Shown here: in pieces, positions 48,201-55,506 of the stretch
Layout of the letters: each line of letters starts with the position of its first letter
How positions within the stretch are numbered: position 1 is the stretch's first letter
NCBI GenBank assembly: GCA_018658105.1
Contig: JABHVW010000004.1
Span: forward strand, 124,001 to 188,000
Length of the DNA stretch: 64,000 bases
Direction: 5' to 3'
From: Candidatus Peregrinibacteria bacterium
GTDB lineage: Bacteria > Patescibacteriota > Gracilibacteria > UBA1369 > 2-02-FULL-48-14
Made by a program: the position numbers and the translations under genes
Notes under the pieces: model-generated
Told to the model about the DNA's origin: nothing
The model's database searches: none
What the model saw: the letters and a program-made list of their open reading frames with translations, nothing else

Positions 48201-48250
48201 GGTATTTGCTCAGCACTAACTGCAGACTTTTTCATGGAGCGCACCAGCTA

Positions 48251-48278
48251 TTGACTTTTCTCAACTTTATGCTACAGT
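48251..48278 (+). promoter_or_regulatory. Promoter of the 48307 gene
   Basis: TTGACT (48251-48256), 16-bp spacer, extended -10 TGCTACAGT (TACAGT 48273-48278); predicted +1 48285, leader 22 nt. Confidence 0.65.
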
Positions 48279-48306
48279 TCAGGTCTACACTCATAAAAAT
48301 AATTAA

Positions 48307-49095
48307 ATGTCAGAATTAACAAGACGTGATAATCAAGATCTAATGCCACAACTTACTTTGGAGAAAGGAGGTCACTTTCCTGATCGAATAGATGAACTTA
48401 GAGACTCATTTATGGGTGCCATAGCCACCTCTCGGGGTGAAGCATTTTTACAAATAGCAGAAAAATTAGAAGCACTAAGTATACAATATCCTAGTTTTGA
48501 CAGTAGCAAAGGGGATCAATTGTTAAAAGAAGATTTATGCCAAGCGGCAAGAAAGCTTGCTCTCGAAGCAATCAGCAATGGTGAAGAATTAGATTCAGCT
48601 GTAATTTCAGAATTTGTAGAGTATGGTTTTCGCAGCCTCTTAAGGAGGAATATTGCAGATAGTAAGATCAGATGGCCATTCAGATTGGTCCATGACTCCT
48701 ACCATGCCTCAGTCAGACGGCTTAGTGAGGTAAATCCAAGAGAGGATACACTGAATTTATATAAGTCATACTTGTTGGTTAAATTTATTAGGGAGCTCGG
48801 CCTATCTTACCTAGACACTTCTGACCCGGATTCAAATGCATTACAGTCCGGAATGGAGCTTGTATATAGAGCAAGGGCAATTTCCGAGGTGCTCGTTACA
48901 ATGGCGCATAGGCTCAAAACAGCAATGTCTGTAAGAAGTACTCTTAAAAAGGCCCCACAAATACCCGGCCTCATGGAGGCAGTAGGTAGAATCGCAGATT
49001 TAGCAGAGCAAAGCTTCGAAGATGACGAGGTTAGAGTCCAATTGTCAGACGCCGCAGCACAAGCTGATGCAGTTCTCGAGGTAGAACTTTCATAA
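48307..49095 (+). CDS. Hypothetical helical protein
   Basis: 262 aa, not recognised. Almost entirely helical in appearance, with regular charged heptads (EAFLQIAEKLEALSIQYPSF, DLCQAARKLALEAISNGEEL, LYKSYLLVKFIRELGLSYLD) and an acidic end. There is no signal peptide or membrane segment. It stands alone downstream of the MazF-type toxin gene with its own promoter. Confidence 0.6.
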   Translation: MSELTRRDNQDLMPQLTLEKGGHFPDRIDELRDSFMGAIATSRGEAFLQIAEKLEALSIQYPSFDSSKGDQLLKEDLCQAARKLALEAISNGEELDSAVISEFVEYGFRSLLRRNIADSKIRWPFRLVHDSYHASVRRLSEVNPREDTLNLYKSYLLVKFIRELGLSYLDTSDPDSNALQSGMELVYRARAISEVLVTMAHRLKTAMSVRSTLKKAPQIPGLMEAVGRIADLAEQSFEDDEVRVQLSDAAAQADAVLEVELS

Positions 49096-49181
49096 ATTCG
49101 TCAAATTGCCACGTTGCATAACCCCACAACATTCCTTGATCCACGCAAGCATACAGGCTGGAAAGAAATGCTATTTTCAGG

Positions 49182-49187
49182 TATAAT
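49182..49187 (+). promoter_or_regulatory. -10 element of the 49218 gene
   Basis: Perfect TATAAT; predicted +1 49194 and a 24-nt leader. The best -35 candidate is TGGAAA (49159-49164, 17-bp spacer), which is weak. Confidence 0.45.
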
Positions 49188-49217
49188 AATCTAATCGCTT
49201 TATGAACAGCGACACGT

Positions 49218-49679
49218 ATGGCAAAAACAAAAAAACACATAAAAGTTAAGATCCGCATCCCTCATCTAATTATTGATGGGCGCGCCGCTGACCCTAAACT
49301 ACTGGACGAACTTGCACCGGGCCTAAGAGAGCTAGACGCTCGAGTTAGAGTCCTCGGCAAGGGCGCTAAGTCTATCCCCCATGCTTTTTCAGCCGAAGAA
49401 GCGCTGGAGGAAGCCAGTATATGGGTTATTCTCGGCGACGAGCTGCCAAGTGAATTCCCTATGCTCGTGGAGCGAGGAGTCGTTCCTGTAATGCTCAGAG
49501 GTGTTCATCCAGACGCAGAAAACTACAATGCTTCTGCCGAAACTGGAAACGCTTTTCTTTTTCCCAAAGCAAATCACTGGCACATTTACGGAACAATCGT
49601 TCGTGCACTAGAAAACTTCACTTTCTCTTATGATTGGGAAAGTTTAAAAAACCAAGGTAAAGATCTATTAGACGTCTAA
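49218..49679 (+). CDS. Hypothetical protein, alpha/beta
   Basis: 153 aa. A basic start (MAKTKKHIKVKIRIPHLIID) leads into alternating strands and helices: ASIWVILGDELPSEFP, ERGVVPVMLRGVHPDAENYN, FLFPKANHWHIYGTIVRALE. The order looks like the C-terminal half of a Rossmann or GT-B glycosyltransferase domain, with the PVMLRG and F-x-P-K-x-x-x-x-H pieces, but the similarity is only impressionistic. No catalytic motif can be named. It ends immediately at the convergent gene at 49680. Confidence 0.6.
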   Translation: MAKTKKHIKVKIRIPHLIIDGRAADPKLLDELAPGLRELDARVRVLGKGAKSIPHAFSAEEALEEASIWVILGDELPSEFPMLVERGVVPVMLRGVHPDAENYNASAETGNAFLFPKANHWHIYGTIVRALENFTFSYDWESLKNQGKDLLDV

Positions 49680-50072
49680 TTATTCAAGAGAGTCTAAAGC
49701 ACTTCCCCCCGACCCCTCAGATGTTAAGTCCGACACAAGTTGGAAGATTTCGCCTAGATTGATATATTTGATCACATTTAGTCCAAGTGCATTCCCAACA
49801 AATCCAACAATCACAACAGACATCAGTGTTACTAATAATCCAATGATTGAATATCTAATTGTAGAAACGGCCTGTTTGATTTTGTCTTCCTGCCCTCCCG
49901 AAAGAATAAAAGAAATCCCTCCGAAGAAAATAAATACAACGCTCAAAAATCCAGAAATGATAATTGCGTAGGCAATAAGCCGATTAATCACTTCAATAGC
50001 ATCGTAATCTTGGGCTACGTCTAAAACCGATCCTTCTGTAACCGCGCCAATGACAAGCATTCCAAAATCCAT
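49680..50072 (-). CDS. TrbC/VirB2-like two-helix membrane protein
   Basis: 130 aa. An N-terminal helix, then two membrane segments (about 35-53, AYAIIISGFLSVVFIFFGG, and 72-95, SIIGLLVTLMSVVIVGFVGN) separated by a short polar loop with SGGQEDKIKQAVSTIR. This pattern is frequent in Patescibacteria proteins assigned to the TrbC/VirB2 pilin-like family. No other secretion genes are present, so the role is open. A -10 element giving a 2-nt leader overlaps the stop codon of the KH gene. Confidence 0.55.
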   Translation of the reverse strand: MDFGMLVIGAVTEGSVLDVAQDYDAIEVINRLIAYAIIISGFLSVVFIFFGGISFILSGGQEDKIKQAVSTIRYSIIGLLVTLMSVVIVGFVGNALGLNVIKYINLGEIFQLVSDLTSEGSGGSALDSLE

Positions 50073-50080
50073 ATGAGCAG

Positions 50081-50109
50081 ATTCTACACCATTGAACCCT
50101 CTGGCTCAA
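50081..50109 (-). promoter_or_regulatory. Promoter of the TrbC-like gene, inside the KH gene end
   Basis: Minus strand TTGAGC (50104-50109), 17-bp spacer, TAGAAT (50081-50086). The TAG of the -10 is the stop codon of the KH gene. Predicted +1 50074, a 2-nt leader. Confidence 0.65.
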
Positions 50110-50359
50110 TGATTTTTAGGTTATAACGCGCATCGTGTTTCGCCCCCATCATTCTAAGAAGAACTCTAAGCGCCTTCGCTGTCTGCCCGCTCTTTCCAAT
50201 AATTTTCCCCATATCTTCTTTGCTAACCTTCAAAGTGATCAAAACTCCAAGGTCATCAACCGTTTGTTCAACGCTCACATCATCTGGATTGTCTACAATC
50301 GCTTTTACAACAAATTCAATGAAATCTCGAGCCGGTCCTTCGCTAGGGTCTAAAGTCAT
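50084..50359 (-). CDS. khpA: KH-domain RNA-binding protein (KhpA-like)
   Basis: 91 aa, essentially one KH domain with the GxxG loop: MGKIIGKSGQTAKALRVLLR. The N-terminal PARDFIEFVVKAIVDNPDDV and preceding strand match KhpA/YlqC, which pairs with KhpB in sRNA and mRNA binding and influences cell division. The usual order rpsP-khpA is kept: it lies 18 nt downstream of the S16 gene. Confidence 0.9.
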   Translation of the reverse strand: MTLDPSEGPARDFIEFVVKAIVDNPDDVSVEQTVDDLGVLITLKVSKEDMGKIIGKSGQTAKALRVLLRMMGAKHDARYNLKIIEPEGSMV

Positions 50360-50377
50360 TTTGCGTGGGTTAATGAA

Positions 50378-50869
50378 TTATTCAGCTGAAGTTTCCTCTG
50401 GAGTCTCTTCTGGAGCTTCAGATTCTTCTATTGGAGCATCCGCTACAACTACTTCCTTCACTTCCTCCTTAGGAGTTTCCTCAGCAGGAGCCTCTTCTTC
50501 TTTAGGCTCTTCCTTTGGTGCCTCTTCAGCAGAAGCGCTTTCCTCTGCAGGTGCAGCCGCTGGAGCAGCTTCTTCTTCAGTAGGATTTTTCTTAGATCGT
50601 TTTTTTGTACGTGGAGCAATAAAATCATCTAGTCCGTCAACACCATTTGCCTTCAAGAGGCTAGCAACAGTGTCAGATGGTCTAGCGCCAACGCTAATCC
50701 AGTACTCAACTCTATCTTTTTTGAATTCAAATTTCTTTCCTTCTGATGGATTGTAATATCCAACAATTTCTACGAAACGCCCTTTAATAGGGGCAGTTTT
50801 CTCTGCAACTACCAAACGGTAACTGGCTTGTTTTGTCCGTCCACTACGGCTGAGTCTTATTACGAGCAC
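50378..50869 (-). CDS. rpsP: Ribosomal protein bS16 with acidic C-terminal extension
   Basis: 163 aa from a GTG at 50869 (VLVIRLSRSGRTKQASYRLV), the standard S16 start. The core (1-~80) is normal: RFVEIVGYYNPSEGKKFEFK, then PSDTVASLLKANGV. Beyond ~90 a basic patch (RTKKRSKKNPTEE) leads to about 65 residues almost wholly of Glu, Ala, Pro and Ser (EEAPKEEPKEEEAPAEE). Such tails occur on some ribosomal proteins but this one is long. Longer in-frame starts would lie upstream of the candidate -10 (TATTAT) and have no S16 homology. Confidence 0.92.
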   Translation of the reverse strand: MLVIRLSRSGRTKQASYRLVVAEKTAPIKGRFVEIVGYYNPSEGKKFEFKKDRVEYWISVGARPSDTVASLLKANGVDGLDDFIAPRTKKRSKKNPTEEEAAPAAAPAEESASAEEAPKEEPKEEEAPAEETPKEEVKEVVVADAPIEESEAPEETPEETSAE

Positions 50870-50939
50870 GAAAATCAGGTTAATAATATTGCCTACCGAT
50901 TTTAGGGCTAAGCGCAGAATTGTCAAGCAGAAAGCACAA

Positions 50940-51242
50940 TTAAGCCTCCACAAGAGTCCGAATCTCCTTCACCAAATGTCCATCCATATTCAAATTCAGC
51001 TTCATAATTAGGTCGTGCCTGTGCACATAAACCCTTTGCGCATATATGCTGCTCGGCACAGAAATATACAAAGTCCCCCTTTTAAAGAATTTCGGTTTCA
51101 CATGATCTGCCGCATCTTCCCCAATGATTCCCGGCGCCATATTTCTAAATCCTTCACAAATCAAAGCAGCCTGAGTCTCTCGACCCATGTTATAGCGGTT
51201 GATCGCCGCCGGCATCAATTTTTTCAGATCAATAAAAGTCAT
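50940..51242 (-). CDS. DUF721 (DciA-like) protein
   Basis: 100 aa. The pattern FIDLKKLMPAAINRYNMGRE, an aromatic/basic middle (KPKFFKRGTLYISVPSSIYA) and a final helix (LIMKLNLNMDGHLVKEIRTL) fits DUF721. DciA, the studied member, loads or assists the replicative helicase DnaB in bacteria lacking DnaC/DnaI. The C-terminal KH-like fold is the conserved part. The gene follows the GT4 gene with a 4-nt gap. Confidence 0.75.
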   Translation of the reverse strand: MTFIDLKKLMPAAINRYNMGRETQAALICEGFRNMAPGIIGEDAADHVKPKFFKRGTLYISVPSSIYAQRVYVHRHDLIMKLNLNMDGHLVKEIRTLVEA

Positions 51243-51246
51243 AGCT

Positions 51247-52368
51247 TTATTTTAACACTTTTTTGTAAATCGCCAGAGTTTTATCGGCCATCTTCTCCCA
51301 AGAGAACTTACGGCTATGGGTCAATCCACGTTCTCGCAAATCCTTTTGCATCGCCTCATCGAGCCAAACTCGCCTCATTGAATTCGCCATATCTTCAGGG
51401 TCATAAGGGTCAAAAAACATTGCGTTGTCTTCACCACAAATTTCCGGAATACACGAGCTCTTCGAAGCAGCAACAGGAGTGCCACATCGCATAGCCTCAA
51501 GTGGCGGCAAACCAAATCCTTCATACAAAGAAGGGAAAACATATAATTTCGCCGCTTGATAAAGCCCCACCAATTCATCTTCGTCAACTAGCCCCGTAAA
51601 AATCACATCATGCTCTAGCCCTTTCTCTTTAACTGTTCTGCGAACTTCCGGATAATAAGGGTCCTCCTCACCTGTAATTACAAGCTGAGATTCAATTCCC
51701 TCATCCTCCTTCAAAAGGGCAAAAGCACGAATCAAGTTCACCAGATTTTTATGACTCCGCCAAACCCCAGTGTAAAGCATGAAGCTGTGGTTTATGCCAT
51801 ATTTCTTCACAAGTTCAATCAGAGCCTCTTTATCTTCCCTCGGCCCAAAAGTATCCCCCACCCCTTCGTAAACCACTTCGATTTTAGATGGACTCGTATG
51901 AGTGATATCAATCAGATCTTGTTTTGTATTTTGTGAAACCGCAATAATTTCCTTCGCATTTTTAACCGCCGCTCGCAGCACCAAATTATAAGCCTTCCGA
52001 TGAAACCAAGAATTCATCTTCTTCCCCTGATAAAAAGACAGAGTCAGATCATGAATAGTCACAACGCTAGGCCGTCTATAAAAAATCGGCGCATTAAAAT
52101 GGGTAAAATGCATCAAGTCCAGCTTCGCCTTCCTTATAGCAAACAAAAATTTAGTCTGCTCCGCAAAAGAATAATGCCTAGCATTCACCAAAACTTTCTT
52201 AACCCTCTTACTCTTCGGCTCAAAATTGTCGTAACCGCTCCTGTTCATAAAAAGCACATACTCATTTTTTTTGTCCTGCTTTAAAAGGTTGTCAATCAGC
52301 TCATACACATAGCGGCCAATTCCCGTAAAATTTGTACTGTACATCCGTGCATCAATACCTATTCTCAT
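51247..52368 (-). CDS. GT4-family glycosyltransferase
   Basis: 373 aa of the GT-B fold. The N-terminal GIDARMYSTNFTGIGRYVYE (donor/acceptor loop) and the C-terminal signature VFPSLYEGFGLPPLEAMRCG with the E-x7-E pair are characteristic of GT4 retaining mannosyl/glucosyl transferases. YTGVWRSHKNLVNLIRAFAL is the linker-strand region. It has no membrane segment and should act at the cytoplasmic face on nucleotide-sugar donors, likely for surface glycans. Promoter: extended -10 TGCTATAAT (TATAAT 52392-52397), 17-nt leader. Confidence 0.9.
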   Translation of the reverse strand: MRIGIDARMYSTNFTGIGRYVYELIDNLLKQDKKNEYVLFMNRSGYDNFEPKSKRVKKVLVNARHYSFAEQTKFLFAIRKAKLDLMHFTHFNAPIFYRRPSVVTIHDLTLSFYQGKKMNSWFHRKAYNLVLRAAVKNAKEIIAVSQNTKQDLIDITHTSPSKIEVVYEGVGDTFGPREDKEALIELVKKYGINHSFMLYTGVWRSHKNLVNLIRAFALLKEDEGIESQLVITGEEDPYYPEVRRTVKEKGLEHDVIFTGLVDEDELVGLYQAAKLYVFPSLYEGFGLPPLEAMRCGTPVAASKSSCIPEICGEDNAMFFDPYDPEDMANSMRRVWLDEAMQKDLRERGLTHSRKFSWEKMADKTLAIYKKVLK

Positions 52369-52391
52369 AAGATTCTTAAATAAGTGCCGGG

Positions 52392-52400
52392 ATTATAGCA
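52392..52400 (-). promoter_or_regulatory. Extended -10 promoter of the GT4 gene
   Basis: Minus strand TGCTATAAT with perfect TATAAT (52392-52397); predicted +1 52385, leader 17 nt. Confidence 0.6.
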
Positions 52401-52415
52401 CAAGTTTAAAAATGT

Positions 52416-53540
52416 CTACTTTTTCTTTTTGCCGTAATCACCAGCTCTACGTTTTGCTGCAAATTGGCCAAATGTAATCGTTCCATCTTCAGCTGGCGCC
52501 AAATCTTCAGGATCTGGTGTAAAAACATGTCTTTGTAGTTGAGGGTCATTTTTTAAATCATCTGGAATCTCACCTGCAGTATATTCCTTATCCCAGCTAG
52601 GTTTGGCAGGCTTGGACCGCTTTTTCTTTGGAGGTTTTCCCTTCGTAGGTTCTTGCGAAAATCTCAAGGCTAATTCTATCTTTGGAGCTACTGGGTTGCG
52701 AAAGGCTGGCGCAGGCCTAGCCAGAGGTGGCCTTTGGGCAGAAACATGCCGTGGAGCAGTTGGTCTTTTTGGGGTAAATACTCTTGGTGCCGCGCTTTCT
52801 GGCCTGGCAAGCATGAACTGGTTAAAAGCAGGTGGAAATTTTGCCAATCGATTCTTTTGCCATCTCCCCCCTATCAGTTCCACATAGGTTTTTCGAGCTC
52901 TCTCGGCTAATTCAGATGTGTTTTCAGGAGTGCACCACGCAAGAAAGCCCAACGCGGCAATTGTATATGGGTTAACAGTTTTATATTCATATCCATCTCC
53001 AGAGGGCTTATCTCTATATTTATCAGGTGCTTTTTTACCAAGAGTTCGACGCGATACCCTTTCAAGAAGTTCCTCCAGCGTAAAGTCCTTGAGTAGGCAC
53101 TGCCTCAAGGCACCAAAGTTAGCAATATCGTTAGAAGATATTCCGAGGGCAGCTCGTGTAGTGGAGCCAGTAAAGTCTTTCATAGGGCCATCCTTTTCAA
53201 GGCAAGCAAGAATCATAACAAAGACCGAATCAGTCATATCAAGTATTACAGCTCCATCAGGTCTTTTATTAGGATCAAGTATGTCAGTGGCCCATTTTGC
53301 AGCAGTTTCACATTTGCTCTTTGTGGTGGAAATGGCACGTGCAATTTCTGCATTGGTCACTTCCTCACCATTCCAATATGCAAATAGTGCAGTGATTCTA
53401 GTTCTATATGAGAGTGTAGATGGGGTGTCAAATAATAGAGGGCGTTTAGTCGCTTTTGAAACTCCCTCAAGCACACCTTCTTCTACGAAGGGTCTAAGCT
53501 TTTCAATATGCTCGGCTGCATCAATTTTTCTTAAGGTCAT
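52416..53540 (-). CDS. Hypothetical protein with Pro/Arg-rich middle
   Basis: 374 aa, not recognised. The N-terminal half is folded-looking and helical (RITALFAYWNGEEVTNAEIA, DDTDSV-like acidic segments, LRQCLLKDFTLEELLERVSR). Residues ~250-320 are Pro/Arg/Ala-rich and probably disordered (RPTAPRHVSAQRPPLARPAP). The end is charged and basic (KRRAGDYGKKKK). There is no signal peptide. A consensus promoter precedes it. Confidence 0.6.
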   Translation of the reverse strand: MTLRKIDAAEHIEKLRPFVEEGVLEGVSKATKRPLLFDTPSTLSYRTRITALFAYWNGEEVTNAEIARAISTTKSKCETAAKWATDILDPNKRPDGAVILDMTDSVFVMILACLEKDGPMKDFTGSTTRAALGISSNDIANFGALRQCLLKDFTLEELLERVSRRTLGKKAPDKYRDKPSGDGYEYKTVNPYTIAALGFLAWCTPENTSELAERARKTYVELIGGRWQKNRLAKFPPAFNQFMLARPESAAPRVFTPKRPTAPRHVSAQRPPLARPAPAFRNPVAPKIELALRFSQEPTKGKPPKKKRSKPAKPSWDKEYTAGEIPDDLKNDPQLQRHVFTPDPEDLAPAEDGTITFGQFAAKRRAGDYGKKKK

Positions 53541-53561
53541 AGTTTAACTTTGGTAGCCAGC

Positions 53562-53590
53562 ATAATGCCTCTTTTTATGACTTTTGTCAA
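53562..53590 (-). promoter_or_regulatory. Promoter of the 53540 gene
   Basis: Minus strand perfect TTGACA (53585-53590), 17-bp spacer, CATTAT (53562-53567); predicted +1 53555, leader 15 nt. Confidence 0.72.
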
Positions 53591-53607
53591 TCTTCGCAAG
53601 AAACATA

Positions 53608-53636
53608 TTGCATACAGCTCAGTCATTTGCTACAGT
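53608..53636 (+). promoter_or_regulatory. tRNA-Asp promoter
   Basis: TTGCAT (53608-53613), 17-bp spacer, extended -10 TGCTACAGT (TACAGT 53631-53636). Predicted +1 53643, giving a 40-nt 5' leader for RNase P. Confidence 0.6.
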
Positions 53637-53682
53637 TCACCCGCTAAAGCCCCTGCGCAAGCAGTGGTGAGGCAAAAAATGC

Positions 53683-53759
53683 GGAGTAGTAGCTCAGTTG
53701 GTTAGAGCGCCTGCCTGTCACGCAGGAGGTCGCGAGTTCGAGTCTCGTCTATTCCGCCA
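53683..53759 (+). tRNA. tRNA-Asp (GTC)
   Basis: A 77-nt cloverleaf: acceptor GGAGTAG / CTATTCC (one G-U pair), D-arm AGCTCAGTTGGTTAGAGCG, anticodon arm CCTGC-CTGTCAC-GCAGG with anticodon GTC, and T-arm CGAGTTCGAGTCTCG. Discriminator G73 and the CCA end are encoded. Nothing else in the window is a tRNA that I can find. The antisense strand carries the end of a PH-domain gene. Confidence 0.97.
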
Positions 53760-54361
53760 ATAAAATTTTCTTTCATTTCCCCCACCAAGTCCTCTTCGGT
53801 CAATGGTGGATTTGCCATATCTCCCACAAGGACATCATCATTGCGGCTCGGCAAATAAGACTGCTTCACACGGTTAATTTTTTTAAAGCACATATCGGGT
53901 TTCGGAATGCAGTCTATAGTCACAACACTATGCGAACCTGAAAGTACAATCTCAAGCGAGCCATAATCTAAAATATTTTCAACGATCCCATTTTGCTTTT
54001 TATGCACATCTTGAATTCTGCTCAGATCAATTGAGTCGACAGAGTCTCTAAAATAAATCGATTTGTCCACGGTTATAATTCTGTGATTAGTGATTACAAC
54101 CGTTCTTAGGTAGTAGTTGAAAATAATAAAAAACTGTCTATGCATCAAATAATTCACAAGCGCAAACGCACATGCTAAGAACACCGCCGCAGCAGTGTTC
54201 TCTATTCTCACAATAGTCATAAGGGTCGCACCAGTAGCCAGAAGGGCAAAGAGCACAGGAATAATAAAAAGGCTCGGCAAGATTTTAATCCAATGTTTGC
54301 GGAAGCAGCTGAGCGCATACTCATCTTTTAGCTGACCTTTAAAGGTTTTGTCTTCATTCAT
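53702..54361 (-). CDS. PH-domain (bPH2/YdbS-like) membrane protein
   Basis: 219 aa from the ATG at 54361, 2 nt after the upstream gene's stop (a GTG two codons earlier is the alternative). Two membrane helices (about 25-47 and 55-72) are followed by a bacterial PH-like domain (TVVITNHRIITVDKSIYFRD, SIDLSRIQDVHKKQNGIVEN, YGSLEIVLSG). Such proteins occur at Gram-positive membranes without a settled function. The last ~18 codons (DETRTRDLLRDRQAL) are encoded antisense to tRNA-Asp, and the stop is inside the tRNA gene. That tail is a well-known mis-annotation motif, but here the frame really continues into it. Confidence 0.72.
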   Translation of the reverse strand: MNEDKTFKGQLKDEYALSCFRKHWIKILPSLFIIPVLFALLATGATLMTIVRIENTAAAVFLACAFALVNYLMHRQFFIIFNYYLRTVVITNHRIITVDKSIYFRDSVDSIDLSRIQDVHKKQNGIVENILDYGSLEIVLSGSHSVVTIDCIPKPDMCFKKINRVKQSYLPSRNDDVLVGDMANPPLTEEDLVGEMKENFIGGIDETRTRDLLRDRQAL

Positions 54362-54363
54362 TA

Positions 54364-54588
54364 TCACAAGAGGGTAAGTCCAAAAATAATTCCAATACTA
54401 GAGCTGAAAAGCACCATGAAAATATATGAGAATACAAAATATCTAAGCTGAATAAATCTAAACAACATTGTGTGGACAGAAATGTCAAAACTGTATTTGT
54501 TTAGATACCTAAATAATCTCCATAAAGTTAGGGCGCACAAAATTACAGATGAGATACTTAGGATAAGGAGAAAAATAAAAGTTATCAT
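54364..54588 (-). CDS. Small two-helix membrane protein
   Basis: 74 aa: an N-terminal membrane helix (ITFIFLLILSISSVILCALT) and a second one (FVFSYIFMVLFSSSIGIIFG) with a short basic/aromatic middle. It ends TGA and is followed 2 nt later by the PH-domain gene, so the two likely function together at the membrane. No family recognised. Confidence 0.6.
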   Translation of the reverse strand: MITFIFLLILSISSVILCALTLWRLFRYLNKYSFDISVHTMLFRFIQLRYFVFSYIFMVLFSSSIGIIFGLTLL

Positions 54589-54637
54589 AGTATTTGTGCC
54601 AGATAACTAAAGATTATACGCCGTTTTTTCTCACTAG

Positions 54638-55501
54638 TCAAAAAAGCTGTCCCTTAAAATCCGCACTTCTCCAGATAGCACCATCCGGCCCCACTAGCAT
54701 CGCTTCCACAGGTAAATCCACCACAGTTTTTTTAGCCTGCTCATAACCCATTGCAAAAAGTGCAGTTGAATATGCATCTGCAGTCATGCCATCCAAAGCT
54801 TGAGTGTAGACAGTCAACATTTCTCCAGCAGGTTCAAGCTTAAGTGGGTCGACAATATGGTGTCTATTTCGCCACCTCCTTCTTAGCGGGCTAGTGCAGG
54901 CAACAGCAAAGTTGTCCACTCTCACCTGGCCAATCGCCCTGCTAACATCTTTTGGATCCTCAAACACAAGCTTCCAAGTTTCCCCATCCGGCCCCTTTCC
55001 TTTTGCAAAAATATCTCCACCAGCGTCTATCAAAAAGTTGTCAAAACCATCCAAGATTTTCCTCATAAGGTCAATCGCATACCCCTTTCCGAGCCCACCC
55101 AAATCTATCTCGGCAGAAATTAGAACACGTCCTTTAGAAAATTCCATTTCGCCACAGGCTCCAGCATCCCCTTCAGTAAGGGAATAATCAGAGTCATAGC
55201 CCCAGCCCTCAAGAACACTTTTAACGCTAAGGTCAAACGCACCCCCAGTTTGCAAGCCGACTTTTTCAGCAAATTTCAAAAGATAAAAAAGCTCCGGCGA
55301 AACTTGAGTCCACTCTCCCACCCTCTCATTCAAATGAGCCAACACATTTCCAGAAATAAAGCGCGAGTACAATTTTTCAATTCTTTCACATTCTTCAAGG
55401 GCTTCATCAATTTTCAAAAGAGCCAAAGCATCGTCATCATTTACAACTTTAACAGTGACTCGCGAGCCCAAAAGTTCACGGCTTTTCTCTGAGATTTTCA
55501 T
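54638..55501 (-). CDS. apbE: FAD:protein FMN transferase ApbE
   Basis: 287 aa. It cuts FAD and attaches FMN through a phosphoester bond to a Thr/Ser of a target protein. Family motifs: AFDLSVKSVLEGWGY, EIDLGGLGKGYAIDLM, FLIDAGGDIFAKG, HHIVDPLKLEPAG and DGMTADAYSTALFAMG. No signal peptide is present, whereas many ApbE proteins are lipoproteins, so this copy may act in the cytoplasm or need a different anchor. It lies 5 nt after the FMN-binding lipoprotein gene, its probable substrate. Confidence 0.93.
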   Translation of the reverse strand: MKISEKSRELLGSRVTVKVVNDDDALALLKIDEALEECERIEKLYSRFISGNVLAHLNERVGEWTQVSPELFYLLKFAEKVGLQTGGAFDLSVKSVLEGWGYDSDYSLTEGDAGACGEMEFSKGRVLISAEIDLGGLGKGYAIDLMRKILDGFDNFLIDAGGDIFAKGKGPDGETWKLVFEDPKDVSRAIGQVRVDNFAVACTSPLRRRWRNRHHIVDPLKLEPAGEMLTVYTQALDGMTADAYSTALFAMGYEQAKKTVVDLPVEAMLVGPDGAIWRSADFKGQLF

Positions 55502-55506
55502 TCAAA

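Noticed and set aside
53650-53680. Possible fourth copy of the three-way-junction repeat before tRNA-Asp
   Set aside because: CGCTAAAGC and CTGCGCAAG resemble pieces of the repeat, but they occur in the wrong order and no outer stem or second hairpin forms.
53702-53760. Ending the PH-domain gene before the tRNA
   Set aside because: No in-frame stop exists upstream of 53702, so the annotated end was kept although the tail is a known artefact motif.
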